From Algibacter marinivivus (lineage in GTDB: Bacteria; Bacteroidota; Bacteroidia; Flavobacteriales; Flavobacteriaceae), in contig NZ_QFRI01000002.1 in NCBI RefSeq assembly GCF_003143755.1, forward strand, positions 124,001-188,000: a DNA stretch of 64,000 nt. Direction: 5' to 3'. This document shows, piece by piece, positions 27,498 to 35,907 of this stretch; the stretch's first letter is position 1; each line of letters opens with the position of its first letter. Made by a program: the position numbers and the translations under genes. A model generated the notes under the pieces. It did not search any database and was not told where the DNA came from. It saw only the letters and a list, made by a program, of their open reading frames with translations.

Positions 27498-28946
27498 ATG
27501 CTTTTCAATTCGTTTGAGTTTATAATTTTCTTTTTTATTGTATTTTTTATTTATTATAAATCATACAACAACCTAAAATTTCAAAACACCCTTTTATTAG
27601 TTTCTAGTTATGTCTTTTATGGTTGGTGGGATTGGAAATTCTTATCTCTAATAATAATAAGTTCTGTTAGTGATTATATTATTGGTCGTGCCATTGATGA
27701 AAATAACAACCAAGAAAAGCGAAAACAGCTTCTTATTTTAAGCCTGTTTATTAATCTAGGCATCTTAGGCTTTTTTAAATATTACAACTTTTTTACTGAG
27801 TCGTTTACCGATTTTGTTTCTTTATTTGGATTTGAAACTAACCCATTCCTATTAAATATAGTTTTACCAGTTGGGATTAGCTTCTATACATTTCAAACTA
27901 TGAGTTATACCATAGATATTTATAGAAATAAAATGAGAGCTAATAAAAACTTGTTGGAATTTATGACTTTTGTCTCGTTTTTTCCTCAGCTAGTTGCTGG
28001 TCCAATCGAAAGAGCTTCTCACCTACTCCCACAATTTAGTAAAAAAAGAAAGTTTGATGTAAATGAGTTTAAAGAAGGGGCAAAACAATCATTTTGGGGC
28101 CTTTTTAAAAAAATTGTAATTGCTGATAATTGTGCTTTCTATGCTAACCAGATTTTTGAAAACTCTGACAGCTATCCTGGAAGTGTATTAGCAATAGGTG
28201 TTATTTTATTTGCATTTCAAATTTACGGCGACTTTTCTGGCTATTCTGATATTGCAATAGGTATTTCAAGAATGATGGGGATTGATTTAATGCAAAATTT
28301 TAAATCTCCATATCTCGCTGAAAATATTCAAGATTTTTGGAGAAGATGGCACATATCACTATCAACTTGGTTTAGAGATTATGTATACATCCCTTTAGGA
28401 GGTAGTCAAGTAGATTCAAGTTTTAGAAGGTCTTTAAATATAATCATAACATTTACTGTAAGTGGATTTTGGCATGGTGCTAATTGGACATTTATTATTT
28501 GGGGTGCATTACATTCTCTATTTTATTTTATTCAAACAGGATATAGTAAAAACATGAAATCTGTAAAAATACTTCCAGAAAATTTTGTTAAAGTATTTAA
28601 TATTCTAATAACATTCATAGCTGTTTCATTTGCTTGGATATTTTTTCGCGCAGAATCTTTCTCACATGCAATAAATTATATTTCTGAGATATTATCAAAT
28701 ACTTTATTTGTTAATCCTATCACTTATTTTAAAGGGATGGGATCGTCTATTCAACCCTTCATTATTATTGTTAGTCTTATATATTTAAGTGTATTTGAGA
28801 TTTCTAATAGAAATGCATCATATTCATTTCAGGTTGGACACTATAAAGCGCCTTACAGAACATTAATATACTGTTCGTTATTATTATTGTTAATATTCTT
28901 TAGAGCTACCAATGGCTCCATTGATTTTATTTATTTCCAATTTTAA
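27498..28946 (+). CDS. MBOAT O-acyltransferase (AlgI-like)
   Basis: A 482-residue polytopic protein. The AlgI-type motifs are YVFYGWWDWKFL near residue 40, QLVAGPIERASHLLPQ near 170, and the two catalytic-site His stretches FWRRWHISLSTWFRDY (about 279-294) and SGFWHGANWTFIIWG (about 321-335). Known members pass an acetyl group across the membrane for transfer to a polysaccharide outside. The next gene, 11 bases on, is an SGNH protein with the AlgJ/AlgX-like layout, giving the usual two-protein acetylation system. It is a paralogue of the MBOAT at 56556. Confidence 0.93.
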   Translation: MLFNSFEFIIFFFIVFFIYYKSYNNLKFQNTLLLVSSYVFYGWWDWKFLSLIIISSVSDYIIGRAIDENNNQEKRKQLLILSLFINLGILGFFKYYNFFTESFTDFVSLFGFETNPFLLNIVLPVGISFYTFQTMSYTIDIYRNKMRANKNLLEFMTFVSFFPQLVAGPIERASHLLPQFSKKRKFDVNEFKEGAKQSFWGLFKKIVIADNCAFYANQIFENSDSYPGSVLAIGVILFAFQIYGDFSGYSDIAIGISRMMGIDLMQNFKSPYLAENIQDFWRRWHISLSTWFRDYVYIPLGGSQVDSSFRRSLNIIITFTVSGFWHGANWTFIIWGALHSLFYFIQTGYSKNMKSVKILPENFVKVFNILITFIAVSFAWIFFRAESFSHAINYISEILSNTLFVNPITYFKGMGSSIQPFIIIVSLIYLSVFEISNRNASYSFQVGHYKAPYRTLIYCSLLLLLIFFRATNGSIDFIYFQF

Positions 28947-28957
28947 AACTTACTACT

Positions 28958-29854
28958 ATGAAAAAGATTTTAATAAAACTAATACCATATCTAGTAGTAT
29001 TTCTATTAATCAATATTATTTGTTATAAAACTAGTGATTTCTTTAAGCAAGAAAACAAATATTTAGACAGAATAGAAACCACAATTAATTCACAATCAGA
29101 AATTATTTTTCTTGGTGACTCTCATGTTGAAACCATAAAACTTTTAGAATTATCAGATAATATTGGAAACCTAGCATTTGGTGGTGATGGTATTAACGAA
29201 ATGTATATTAAAATATTAACAATGATTGAAAACAATAAAAGCTTAGAATATGTTTTTATTGCCACTGAACCTCAAATTTTCAATAATACACTTTCATCAA
29301 ACAGTACTTTTTTAAATAAGTATTTATTTCAAATAGATAACGAATTAAATATTTATAACAAGTCAAAATTAAATTTATTAACTGAAAGAGTACCATTATT
29401 AAATGATAGCTACTTAAAATTTGTTCTAAATAAAATTTATTCAAATTTTAAACCAGAAAGTACAGATTTAAAGAAATCATGGGTTGATTATACATCATTA
29501 GAAAGAATTGAAATTGCTACTAAAACTGGTAAAATAGACCACAGCTCTATAATGAGCAATGAAAAGTATTTAAAAACTTACAAACAAATAGTTGAAATTT
29601 GTAAATCAAAAAAAATCAAGGTAATAGGAATAAGGTTTCCTGTAAATTCCAATTATCTAAATCAGTGTAAAAAAAATGATCTTATTAAAGTTGATAGTTT
29701 TATTAAAGAATTAAAACTTTATAAACATTTAGATTATTCAAATAGAATGAAAGACCCTAAATATTTTCATGATGAAGATCACCTAAATAAAAAAGGGGTT
29801 AAAAAATTATCAGAAATTATTTATAGTGATTCAGGCATAAAATTAACAAATTAA
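28958..29854 (+). CDS. Membrane-anchored SGNH-type protein, AlgJ/AlgX-like partner of the MBOAT
   Basis: A 298-residue protein with one N-terminal membrane helix (ILIKLIPYLVVFLLINIICY) and an extracytoplasmic domain. Block I is IFLGDSHVET near residue 51 (nucleophile Ser). A Gly block appears in AFGGDGINEMY. The catalytic Asp-x-x-His pair appears as YFHDEDHLNKKG near residue 268. This fits the SGNH acetyltransferases that complete O-acetylation with an MBOAT protein; the MBOAT gene is immediately upstream. Esterase activity is the alternative. Confidence 0.75.
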   Translation: MKKILIKLIPYLVVFLLINIICYKTSDFFKQENKYLDRIETTINSQSEIIFLGDSHVETIKLLELSDNIGNLAFGGDGINEMYIKILTMIENNKSLEYVFIATEPQIFNNTLSSNSTFLNKYLFQIDNELNIYNKSKLNLLTERVPLLNDSYLKFVLNKIYSNFKPESTDLKKSWVDYTSLERIEIATKTGKIDHSSIMSNEKYLKTYKQIVEICKSKKIKVIGIRFPVNSNYLNQCKKNDLIKVDSFIKELKLYKHLDYSNRMKDPKYFHDEDHLNKKGVKKLSEIIYSDSGIKLTN

Positions 29855-29895
29855 GAATTGGTTTTAAATACATTAAAAAAACAAATACTTCAATT

Positions 29896-30831
29896 ATGGA
29901 TAATTTAATTTCGGTTATAGTTCCTGTATACAACGCAGAAAAATATTTAATGCGTTGTGTAAAAAGTATTTCTAACCAAACATATAAAAATTTAGAAATT
30001 ATTTTAGTAAATGACGGATCCTCTGATGATAGTCAATCAATTTGTGAATCCCTTTCCAAAGAAGATTCAAGAATAAAACTAATAAATCAAAAAAATGGAG
30101 GATCGAGTATAGCAAGAAATACTGGCTTAGAAAATGCTAATGGAGATATTATATCATTTATTGATAGTGATGATTTTATTGAAGATACTATGTTAGAACA
30201 AATGATACGCTTGATGCTAGACAACAAACTGGATGTAATTGAAATAGAAAGAAATGCAGTATCTAATACCAAAATTTTTGATAATAGCTTTACAATTGAA
30301 GACCCAATTGTTTCAACAGAAAGAATAATTAAAACAACAGCATTTCAAGTTTGGAAAAGAATTTACAAAAGGCATGTAGTTGAAAACATGAGGTTTATAC
30401 CTAACATAATTCATCAAGACGTATTTTTTACTATTGATGTTATAAACAAAGTACCTTCTATAGGCTATTTAAATAGTCCATTGTATATATACAACAGAGA
30501 AAGCATAGGGATAATTAGAAGTAAATATTCCGAAATGAAAAGAGATATTGCAATAAGGGCAACTGAATATATAGCAGCTAATATCCAGAAACATCCTAAA
30601 TTAGAAAAAGTAATGAATAGTTATATAGTTAGTTATTATACGGATCATTATTTTTTATTAAGTAGAAACAATAAACTAGATAAACAAAGAACATATCGAA
30701 AAAAGTTAAAAAGAGAAATATTTAAAGCATATGATTTTTCAAAGATAAGATTACGTTCATTTTTAGTAATTGCAATGCCAACTAAATTTATGGAGATAAT
30801 TTCTTCTTCATATCAATCAATTAAAAGATAA
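29896..30831 (+). CDS. Family 2 glycosyltransferase
   Basis: A 311-residue GT-A enzyme. LISVIVPVYNAEKYLMRCV at the N-terminus, LVNDGSSDDSQSICE (nucleotide binding), ARNTGLENANGD and the metal-binding FIDSDDFI near residue 94 identify GT2. The C-terminal region after residue 220 is basic and may touch the membrane. It would add one residue of the repeat unit on the cytoplasmic face. This is the only GT2 in the locus. Donor and linkage unknown. Confidence 0.92.
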   Translation: MDNLISVIVPVYNAEKYLMRCVKSISNQTYKNLEIILVNDGSSDDSQSICESLSKEDSRIKLINQKNGGSSIARNTGLENANGDIISFIDSDDFIEDTMLEQMIRLMLDNKLDVIEIERNAVSNTKIFDNSFTIEDPIVSTERIIKTTAFQVWKRIYKRHVVENMRFIPNIIHQDVFFTIDVINKVPSIGYLNSPLYIYNRESIGIIRSKYSEMKRDIAIRATEYIAANIQKHPKLEKVMNSYIVSYYTDHYFLLSRNNKLDKQRTYRKKLKREIFKAYDFSKIRLRSFLVIAMPTKFMEIISSSYQSIKR

Positions 30832-30854
30832 TAATAATAAAAAGTGCAATTTAA

Positions 30855-32396
30855 ATGTCTAGACTAGCATTAACCATAAAAAACGCTTGGATTGCCCTTT
30901 TTTTTCATATTGTATATGTAATAATACAGTTTTACTCTAGAAATATTTTTCTTGACAATTTAGGCGATGAATTTATAGGAATAGTAGGCACTTTAAAAAG
31001 TATTTTACAGTTTTTAAACTTATCAGAACTTGGCATTGGTGCAGCAGTAGGTTTTTCACTTTACAAACCTATCTATGAGAATAACAAAGAAAAAATAAAC
31101 GAAATCATTGGTTACTTAGGGTTTCTTTACAAAAGAATTGGCTTTTTTGTTTTTACAGCAGCATGTTTACTAATTTTATTTTTTCCTTATATTTTTCAGA
31201 ATACAACAATCAACCTAGGTGTAATTATATTTTTATTTGTTGCATTATTAACTAGTAACCTATTAAGTTACTTTTTTGCTTATCATGTATTCCTTATGGA
31301 AGCTGATCAAAAAGGTTACATGAGTATATCTATTAATCAATCTGTTTTTGTTCTAAGGCTTATTCTTCAATGTTTAGTTTTAATTTATTTTGAAAATGTA
31401 TTGTATTGGATTGCCTTAGAGCTTACAACGCCATTTATATATATATTCTTATTAAGAAAAAAAATAAAAAAAACATATCCATGGTTAATTTTTAAATTCA
31501 AAACTACACCTGAGATTAGACAAAGGAACAAAGCTTTGCTAAAAAAAATAAAACAACTAAGTTTTCACAAAATTGGTGGGTTTGTTTCCAATGGTACTGA
31601 TAACATATTGATATTTTCATTAATTAGTCCTGCAACTGTAGCATTTGTTGGTAATTACCAGCTTGTAATGAATAATATTAACACATTAGTAGGGCAAATT
31701 TTTAAAGGTACTAATGCTAGCGTAGGTAATTTAGTGGCAGAAAATGATATCAATAATATGACAAAAGTTTTCTGGGAAATGATGGCTTTGCGGTTTTTCT
31801 TTGCAGGTTGTGCTTCAATTATGCTTTTTGTTGGGTTTGATGATTTAATTACTATTTGGTTAGGTGAAAAATATTTAATGTCTAATTATATACTTTTAGC
31901 TCTAATTTTGATATTTTTTATTTTACAAGTTAGACAACCTGTAGACAGTTTTAAACAAGCATATGGCTTATATGCAGATATATGGGCACCTCTAGCACAA
32001 AGTATATTAAATCTATTATTCTCAATTATATTTACCATAAAACTTGGTGTTATTGGAGTATTTATAGGCACAATTCTTAGTCAAACATTAATCGTTTTAA
32101 TTTGGAGGCCTTATTATTTATTCAGTAAGGGCTTTGAAATAAATAATATTAGATATTGGAAAGGCTTTTTATGGCATATTGTCTACTTAATTTTATCAGG
32201 TATAATTTTTTACTTTTTATTTGATTTTATTGGTTTATGGAAAACCAGTAACTTATTTTCCTTAATACTAAAGGTTTTTAAGTTTGGAATTACTTTTACA
32301 GTAATTTATTTTTCAATTTTGATATCTTTAAGCCGAGGGTTTAAAAACTTAGTATACAGATTGGTAGGATATATTAAGAATAGAACAAAAAAATAG
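30855..32396 (+). CDS. wzx: Wzx-type lipid-linked oligosaccharide flippase
   Basis: A 513-residue protein with about 12-14 membrane helices of the polysaccharide transporter (MATE-like) group. The start FYSRNIFLDNLGDEFIGIVG and LNLSELGIGAAVGFSLYKPI is the pattern of Bacteroidota O-unit flippases. GNYQLVMNNINTLVGQIFKG lies mid-protein. It moves undecaprenyl-diphosphate-linked repeat units to the periplasmic side. It is followed after 12 bases by the Wzy candidate. Confidence 0.9.
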   Translation: MSRLALTIKNAWIALFFHIVYVIIQFYSRNIFLDNLGDEFIGIVGTLKSILQFLNLSELGIGAAVGFSLYKPIYENNKEKINEIIGYLGFLYKRIGFFVFTAACLLILFFPYIFQNTTINLGVIIFLFVALLTSNLLSYFFAYHVFLMEADQKGYMSISINQSVFVLRLILQCLVLIYFENVLYWIALELTTPFIYIFLLRKKIKKTYPWLIFKFKTTPEIRQRNKALLKKIKQLSFHKIGGFVSNGTDNILIFSLISPATVAFVGNYQLVMNNINTLVGQIFKGTNASVGNLVAENDINNMTKVFWEMMALRFFFAGCASIMLFVGFDDLITIWLGEKYLMSNYILLALILIFFILQVRQPVDSFKQAYGLYADIWAPLAQSILNLLFSIIFTIKLGVIGVFIGTILSQTLIVLIWRPYYLFSKGFEINNIRYWKGFLWHIVYLILSGIIFYFLFDFIGLWKTSNLFSLILKVFKFGITFTVIYFSILISLSRGFKNLVYRLVGYIKNRTKK

Positions 32397-32408
32397 AAAT
32401 TATTTGAA

Positions 32409-33629
32409 ATGAAATATATTCTTGGTGGCTTTTTAATTTTATTCTCTTCTTTTGCAGATATATTCTTGTTTAGAATTCATATTGTTCCATTTACACCTTC
32501 ATCTTTTTTGTTACCACTTTTTATAGTGTTTTTTTTAATAAACTATTCAATAAAAGATTATTTAGACATTTTTAGGTCTCACAGTTTTAAGGTTCTTTTT
32601 TTTATTCTTGCATTTTCAATAATATATGCTGGATTTTCTGAGGCAAGCAGTACAATAATCATTGAAAAAATTGTATTAAATACCATTACCTTATTACTAT
32701 ACACTTTTGCTGTACATTATTTTAGAACAGAAGATAGAAAAACTGTTACTATAGTAATGTCATTAGCTTTACTAGTATTAGCTGGAAGCATATTCTATGA
32801 TTTTTTTATTGGCTTTAACTATAACGCAAGATTAGCACAAAGCTCAAGAAAGGGTGGGTTTGGAGAAAATCCAAATCAAGCAGCTTCTGCTGTTAAATTT
32901 TTATCACTAGCTGTACTATTATTGGTAAATGAAACCAAAAAAATAAGATATACAGTTGTTGTCATAATGGTAATAACAGTTTTCTTAACACTTTCAAGAA
33001 GTGGAATCGTATCAGTAGTTTTAATCTTAGTTTTTGGAACCACAAATAATTGGAGCTCAAGATTTGAACTAAGTGGAAAAGCGATTTTTACAAGTTTTTT
33101 TAAAATCACTATTCTTTTTTCAATTTTATATATTGGACTTTTATCATTTTCTGAAATTATGAAAAAGACAAATCCAGCTTTTACTAGGGGTGCAGCAGGA
33201 AAGCGTTTAGATGCTTTATTAGGGCAATCAAAACAAAGCTCAAATAGTAACAGTGGAGGAACATTAAGTAACACTAGCGGTCGGGGTACTCTATTGTTCG
33301 ATTATTGGGAAGACTTTCAAGATTGGCCTTTAGGTTATGGCACGGGTTATACTTCAGATAAAAATTTCAACAAATTAAACACTCATAATTACTTTTTATA
33401 TTTAGCACTTAACTTAGGAATAATAATGTTTTTAGCTTATATATTTTATATTTTTTATAGTATAAAATTGGCTGTACAATATGATCAGTTTTATTATCTA
33501 ATTTTTATGGTTCTAATAATTTTTGAAGGATTTATATCTCATTCCATTTGGTATGAACGTCCATTAGTAGTTTGTTTAGCCCTTTTTGATAGCCATATTT
33601 ACAGGAAGAATTTAAATGAACTCGATTGA
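32409..33629 (+). CDS. wzy: Wzy-type polysaccharide polymerase (O-antigen ligase/polymerase family)
   Basis: A 406-residue polytopic protein. The Wzy_C-type core includes GGFGENPNQAASAVKFLSLA (about 150-170), VFLTLSRSGIVSV, and a long periplasmic loop (about 255-320). That loop has GRGTLLFDYWEDFQDWPLGY and the conserved NTHNYFLYLALNLG after it. The position directly after Wzx argues for polymerase rather than ligase. It would join repeat units on undecaprenyl diphosphate under control of Wzc. Confidence 0.85.
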   Translation: MKYILGGFLILFSSFADIFLFRIHIVPFTPSSFLLPLFIVFFLINYSIKDYLDIFRSHSFKVLFFILAFSIIYAGFSEASSTIIIEKIVLNTITLLLYTFAVHYFRTEDRKTVTIVMSLALLVLAGSIFYDFFIGFNYNARLAQSSRKGGFGENPNQAASAVKFLSLAVLLLVNETKKIRYTVVVIMVITVFLTLSRSGIVSVVLILVFGTTNNWSSRFELSGKAIFTSFFKITILFSILYIGLLSFSEIMKKTNPAFTRGAAGKRLDALLGQSKQSSNSNSGGTLSNTSGRGTLLFDYWEDFQDWPLGYGTGYTSDKNFNKLNTHNYFLYLALNLGIIMFLAYIFYIFYSIKLAVQYDQFYYLIFMVLIIFEGFISHSIWYERPLVVCLALFDSHIYRKNLNELD

Positions 33630-33647
33630 TTACAAAAAAATAATCAT

Positions 33648-34730
33648 ATGAAAAAAAAGAAAAAAATAGTTTTTGTACTCCCTGAAATAACAGCTGGTGG
33701 TGCAGAAAGAGTTATGACATTCTTAGCACAAAATCTATCTAAAGAGTATTTTGACGTTTCGTTATGGGCTGCAGGATTTGAAAAAAATACAATATATAAT
33801 GTTGATGGTGTGAACGTAAAATATTTTAATAAACCAAGGGTATTAAAAGCTACTCCAGGGTTTTTCTTTGCTTTAATAAAAAACAAACCGGACATAGTTA
33901 TTAGTTCAATATCACATCTAAATACTGTTATGGGTTTATTATCTATTTTCTTCCCAAAAACTAAGTTTGTAGGAAGAGAAGCTAACGTTTTAAGTATAAA
34001 AAAACAGTTTGGGGGTAAAAAGAAGAGTTTCATTAGTAAAATTCCTTTTTCAAAAATAGGTTATAAATTATTAGACATTATCTTATGTCAATCAAAAGAT
34101 ATGTTTAATGATATGAAAACCAATTATAATATACCAACCAGTAAAATGCGTATTATAAACAATCCTATTACTGACGCTTTCACTCTAAAATCGCAGAATG
34201 CTAAAAAAGATGATATTGTAAAGTTTATAACTGTTGCTAGATTAAAAAAACAAAAAGGGCATGAACGCATTATTAAAGTTATTTCTAAATTAAATTTTCC
34301 ATACCAATACACTATAATTGGAGATGGTCCAGAAAAAGAGAGATTATTTGCACTAATAGAAGAACTTGGAATTAAAAAAAATATTAAGCACATACCATAT
34401 ACTAAGGAAGTTCCAAAATATTTAGCAGAAAGTGATTTTTTTCTTCAAGGTGCATATGTTGAGGGATTCCCTAATTGTTTAATAGAAAGTTGTTCTGTTG
34501 GCACTCCAGTTTTAGCATATAAAGCACCGGGCGGTTTAGATGAAATTCTTGAACTTGAAGTTAATGGCTTAATTGCGGATAATGATGATGAATTTTTACG
34601 AAACATTATTAAATCTAAAACCGAAATTGAATGGGATCCTAAAAAAATCAATCACTCTGTAACAAAGAAATTTAATAAAAAAGTAATTCTTCAAAAGTAT
34701 GAGGAATTATTTCTAGAATTAGCCTCATAA
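33648..34730 (+). CDS. Family 4 glycosyltransferase
   Basis: A 360-residue GT-B enzyme. The N-terminal acceptor domain starts with LPEITAGGAERVMTFLAQ. The donor domain has TVARLKKQKGHERIIKV near residue 190. The EX7E-type motif appears as EGFPNCLIESCSVGTPVLA near 275. It lies between Wzy and another GT4, with very short gaps (18 and 4 bases). It adds a residue with retention of configuration; sugar unknown. Confidence 0.92.
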   Translation: MKKKKKIVFVLPEITAGGAERVMTFLAQNLSKEYFDVSLWAAGFEKNTIYNVDGVNVKYFNKPRVLKATPGFFFALIKNKPDIVISSISHLNTVMGLLSIFFPKTKFVGREANVLSIKKQFGGKKKSFISKIPFSKIGYKLLDIILCQSKDMFNDMKTNYNIPTSKMRIINNPITDAFTLKSQNAKKDDIVKFITVARLKKQKGHERIIKVISKLNFPYQYTIIGDGPEKERLFALIEELGIKKNIKHIPYTKEVPKYLAESDFFLQGAYVEGFPNCLIESCSVGTPVLAYKAPGGLDEILELEVNGLIADNDDEFLRNIIKSKTEIEWDPKKINHSVTKKFNKKVILQKYEELFLELAS

Positions 34731-34734
34731 TTTA

Positions 34735-35883
34735 ATGAATTTAGGAATTTTAATATACTCGTTGTCTGGTGGTGGAGCTGAAAGAGTTGTATCTCACCTT
34801 CTAGCTTATTGTAATGATAAAAACATAAGTGTGCATTTAATTTTAATGAGTCCAAGTATAAAATATGAAATACCAAAAAACATTAAAATTCACTACATAG
34901 AAAAATCAAATCCAAAGGAAAGTGGTATAATAAAAACACTAAAAATTCCTTTTTTAGCATATAAATATTCTAAGCTCATAAAAAAGCTAGAGATTACACA
35001 TAGTCTAAGTTTTTTGACTAGACCTTCTTTTATTAACGTAATTTCAAGTAAAATTACTAGTTATAAATTTAAAGTTATAACTAATGAGCGTGCTTTTCCT
35101 AGTTTGCAATATGGGTATAAAGACTTTCAATCTTACTTCAATAAAAAGATGATTAAGTTACTTTACAAGCAATCAGATATTGTTATTTCTAATTCCTATG
35201 GAAATGCAACAGACCTAATTGATAATTTTAAAGTCCCTTCTGATAAAATGAAGGTTATTCATAATCCGATAGATTTAGAAAAAATAAGCAAAATAGATCC
35301 CCAAAATAATTATTTTGATAAACAAAGATTTAATATAATCACGTTAGGACGTTTAGACATTGGAAAAAATCATACTATGCTTATTGACGCCATTAGCAAA
35401 CTAAACAATCCAAAGTTACTATTATATATATTCGGTGTTGGAAATATGAAGGCAACATTAGAAGCACAAATAAAAGCCCTTAAACTAGAAGATCAAGTAA
35501 TACTTGCTGGCTTTGACCCTAACCCATATAAATATCTAAAAAAAGCTGACTTATTTATATTTGGATCTAACCATGAAGGCTTTCCTAACGTTTTACTTGA
35601 AGCTATGTCATGTGGCTTACCTATTTTAACCACTAATTGCAAATCTGGTCCGAGTGAAATTATGAAATTAGAAGATGAGCTTAGTAATGATATAATGAAA
35701 ACTGATTATGGTATATTAGTACCCATAAAGAATGTGGACTTAATGGCTAGAGGGATTAACTATTTCATTTCAAACAAAGATTTTTTAAATAGTACAAAAA
35801 TTAACGTTTTAAAACGTGCTGAAGATTTTAGAAAAAACAAAATATTAAAAAAATATATAGATACAATTAGCTTAAAACACTAA
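34735..35883 (+). CDS. Family 4 glycosyltransferase (PglH/PglJ-like)
   Basis: A 382-residue GT-B enzyme. SLSGGGAERVVSHLLAY is the N-terminal glycine loop. IITLGRLDIGKNHTMLIDAI starts the donor domain near residue 200. SNHEGFPNVLLEAMSCGLPI followed by NCKSGPSEIM resembles the GalNAc-transferring PglH/PglJ group. It begins 4 bases after the preceding GT4 gene, so the two are probably translationally coupled. Donor not proven; GalNAc-type sugars would fit the pathway. Confidence 0.92.
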   Translation: MNLGILIYSLSGGGAERVVSHLLAYCNDKNISVHLILMSPSIKYEIPKNIKIHYIEKSNPKESGIIKTLKIPFLAYKYSKLIKKLEITHSLSFLTRPSFINVISSKITSYKFKVITNERAFPSLQYGYKDFQSYFNKKMIKLLYKQSDIVISNSYGNATDLIDNFKVPSDKMKVIHNPIDLEKISKIDPQNNYFDKQRFNIITLGRLDIGKNHTMLIDAISKLNNPKLLLYIFGVGNMKATLEAQIKALKLEDQVILAGFDPNPYKYLKKADLFIFGSNHEGFPNVLLEAMSCGLPILTTNCKSGPSEIMKLEDELSNDIMKTDYGILVPIKNVDLMARGINYFISNKDFLNSTKINVLKRAEDFRKNKILKKYIDTISLKH

Positions 35884-35907
35884 TTAAACTCAAAGATAAA
35901 TTAGCCT

